30,139 bases of DNA. Origin: a virus. How positions within the stretch are numbered: position 1 is the first letter of the stretch; every line of letters begins with the position of its first letter. The position numbers and the translations under genes were made by a program. The stretch is from positions 1 through 30,139 of the IMG/VR virus record IMGVR_UViG_3300030108_003573, one strand, 5' to 3'. Shown here piece after piece: positions 29,401-30,139 of this stretch. The notes under the pieces were generated by a model. That model saw only the letters and a program-made list of their open reading frames with translations. It was not told the DNA's origin and made no database searches.

Positions 29401-29972
29401 AGGATGTCGTCAACCTGACCAGGCTCTTTTGCCGCTTCACGGGCTTCACCAGCCTTTTGTGCGAGGGTGGCTCTGCCGGCAGTGCGCAAAGCTTCTTGAC
29501 GATTGTTTCGCTCAGCGAGCCTGGTAAGGGCTTCCCTGCGCTCCTCGGAACCCGCAGGTCCAAGGCTATTGAGATATCTTTCGCTGTAGACCACGCCGGG
29601 GGTTGCAAGACGAGCAATATCTGCATCACTAACAGGATCTGCCGTTGCCAAAATTGCTGTATACACAAAAGAGTTTAAGGCAGTATTGCGCAGCTTGTTT
29701 ACATTCCACTCATCATTTGAGTAATTTAAATCTGGAGAGACGGGCATAAACCGGCTTGGGTTTCCCGGCGCAGGATTGCGAGAAGAAAAAACTCGCAGGT
29801 CGCTGACGCGCTCGCCCGCATCGTCGCGCCCCACCATGTCATCGATAGTGTCTCGTCGTTTTGTATCCAAACCACGCCACAAGGCGACAGCGTCGGTGCC
29901 GATTCTCCTCCTTGTGTATTCCGCACCAGCGGTATTTTCAATTATTTGCTCTTTTTCTTGATCGGTTGCCAT
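26424..29972 (-). CDS. Large virion protein, probably baseplate or tail
   Basis: An 1182-residue protein. The N-terminal ~250 residues are helical and rich in Ala, Arg, Glu and Gln, with likely coiled coil around 120-210. The middle has several Asn/Gln-rich linkers (for example NSNNNSSAVD). The C-terminal domain at ~1060-1135 (YEIEITMFGNTMFAPGMKVF, then LGIGGYHDVTGV and KFETTMKAIF) is strand-rich, with the order seen in tail and baseplate hub-type proteins: a field of strands, an NPS turn, a GIGGYH box and a final T-T-x-x-A strand. The last ~45 residues are a low-complexity tail. The frame opens at 30008; ATG 29972 with AAGAGAG upstream is preferred and lies directly after the LysM/gp53-like gene. 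No enzymatic motif is seen. Confidence 0.7.
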   Translation of the reverse strand: MATDQEKEQIIENTAGAEYTRRRIGTDAVALWRGLDTKRRDTIDDMVGRDDAGERVSDLRVFSSRNPAPGNPSRFMPVSPDLNYSNDEWNVNKLRNTALNSFVYTAILATADPVSDADIARLATPGVVYSERYLNSLGPAGSEERREALTRLAERNNRQEALRTAGRATLAQKAGEAREAAKEPGQVDDILEAAFRERVVNADAGGLSDADQVNRLRRTAIFFSQSPSETPSSPAGILYNAKTNFRWAYYTLFARNGSEPAESEVIDYIGLDEIVALFIRSRTNEILHESIDELPEDAQQTLADPSGPQNTRDFQEAQELLGQIEARRVQEQTVPEEDRGSQEIQSQLRRLAEQAFLIDHLPDFAKQNQKIRVPTYLSEDSGAPYFSMIHGRTDTVVNRLMHNPALQQMDLLRPSELAGLVPKIRLFKVFSDTDNAENVDETQVTYEEQEIPFDNYIQQSEIGSMMKNAFDRGRGVGLTSFDWRLEGRDPFTSRRDIFAELKLHFQSFDEILRVRKLGSTDLKSEMRSFRYVDLVNIGVVRQTREGAWNPDYYKLKVDVGWQDPGSENAFLGTRQEREAKRDAVVNSRMVMYLTAIDHSIDVNDQGNVNMSIQYVAWQEASYLDQDSDVLATPELKQRRLERRAQIDRARSRCNEEEVNRIIENYKGVLRAERLNSYQSLLKRLVDEQRIYYVPVPVTSLQRYINFGESGVNTRAVNSVLNNSNNNSSAVDVDFSNVASQSSGQLAQILSLSGQNVSDDTILKKIQDIAYDPSARNLNLQYFFFGDLIKVALEQASTSVPPNAGQNPSAGMVGKLQKDLRILLGPISFKRTLQPVQPDLPAQTEFLYNINLADIPISVSFFGEWLLKQAISEQRTTYPILVFVRDLANKMLSNIMRNQAHGFGNIARQNLQLRSNFFSAAADVSGGDIVQNNFNILPDPRSRAALRQQLGFDTPQDFTRLDVDGIPTSLRPLLRAPNEGERTYHYMLVYAINPGSTERRRGNFTEDNERGIYHFGIGKDRGIFKSVKFSKTDLPFLREGRFQAADAEASATGLTILANVYEIEITMFGNTMFAPGMKVFLNPSGIAPMLGSPAEPYSPANLLGIGGYHDVTGVRSYIQGGKFETTMKAIFVASGARGALGFSGAEQTAGREERCPEEIEAQSLTDSPTPTTRAINQGQGGNN

Positions 29973-29973
29973 C

Positions 29974-30139
29974 TTATACTCTCTTAAGGACTGTGAGCAC
30001 TCGATCAAGGGGAACCGGGATAAACAATAGATCGCCCTCCTTGAAGTGCGATTCGGTTGGCTTCATATTATACCATGCAATCACCCACCAGTGGGTCGGG
30101 TCGCCGTAGTGCTTTTGCGCCAGCTTATATAGCCTATCG
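29974..30139 (-). CDS. LysM/gp53-like baseplate protein, 3' end only
   Basis: The last 54 codons of a gene that continues beyond the window edge. They read DRLYKLAQKHYGDPTHWWVI, then AWYN, EGDLLFIPVPLDRVL and a basic end. The pattern L-A-x-x-x-Y-G-D-x-x-x-W-W-x-I-A followed by G-D-x-L-x-I-P is the LysM-like motif of T4 gp53-type baseplate wedge proteins and of phage tail LysM proteins. This supports a contractile-tail phage. The stop (29974-29976) lies one base before the ATG of the 1182-residue gene. Confidence 0.75.
   Translation of the reverse strand, partial: DRLYKLAQKHYGDPTHWWVIAWYNMKPTESHFKEGDLLFIPVPLDRVLTVLKRV

Noticed and set aside
30066-30071. TATAAT on the minus strand before the 1182-residue gene
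   Set aside because: No -35-like hexamer at 16-18 bases; it lies in the coding sequence of the LysM/gp53-like gene.
1-30139. tRNA genes, CRISPR arrays, insertion sequences, integrase or attachment sites
   Set aside because: Genes cover almost all of the window with gaps under about 110 bases; no cloverleaf, spaced repeat or transposase/integrase motif was seen.

Overview
The window is a stretch of a tailed double-stranded DNA phage genome, probably contractile-tailed (myovirus-like) and lytic. Every supported gene lies on the minus strand, and most neighbours overlap by a few bases or sit nearly end to end. Virion genes adjoin a nearly complete replication and nucleotide-metabolism set. No tRNA, rRNA, integrase, insertion sequence or CRISPR array was seen, and no gene-free stretch exceeds about 110 bases. 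The host cannot be read from the sequence. The B12-dependent ribonucleotide reductase, ThyX and general protein style would fit a marine or other aquatic bacterial phage, but that is inference.

Reading in the direction of transcription (high to low coordinates): (1) 30139-25204 holds the end of a LysM/gp53-like baseplate gene, a 1182-residue virion protein and a 406-residue unknown protein. (2) 25204-22350 holds a compact family A DNA polymerase, a divergent tubulin/FtsZ-like protein and a T4 gp32-like single-strand binding protein. (3) 22294-19278 is a terminator-bounded trio: a ParB-like protein, a Dam-type adenine methyltransferase and a possible PD-(D/E)xK nuclease. (4) 19205-12853 holds RecA/UvsX, a dCMP-deaminase-like protein, a 5'-3' exonuclease, a DnaB/gp41-like helicase and a class II ribonucleotide reductase. 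(5) 12802-9124 holds a small Cys-containing protein, a GroES-like protein, a DUF3293-like protein, ThyX and two conserved-looking unknowns. (6) 9134-2879 holds a full-length DnaE-type DNA polymerase III alpha subunit, a 50-residue basic protein, a small coiled-coil protein, dUTPase, a zinc-ribbon-like protein, a GMP reductase/IMP dehydrogenase and two small putative DNA-binding proteins. (7) 2781-3 holds an acidic scaffold-like protein, a membrane-anchored protein, a ClpP-like protease, a small conserved protein and a YkuD-like candidate lysin.

The genes fit together as a self-sufficient replisome (two polymerases of different families, helicase, SSB, recombinase, flap exonuclease; no primase in the window) with its own dNTP supply (NrdJ, ThyX, deaminase, dUTPase, GuaC-like). 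Transcription seems to rely on host sigma-70-type promoters: at least nine minus-strand sites match TTGACA-N16/17-TATAAT closely, several exactly, and many lie inside the 3' end of the preceding gene. At two places a terminator and the next promoter are merged or abutted. The items most worth follow-up are the tubulin-like protein, the coexistence of DnaE-type and PolA-type polymerases, the ParB/Dam/nuclease-like cassette, and the terminator-embedded promoter.
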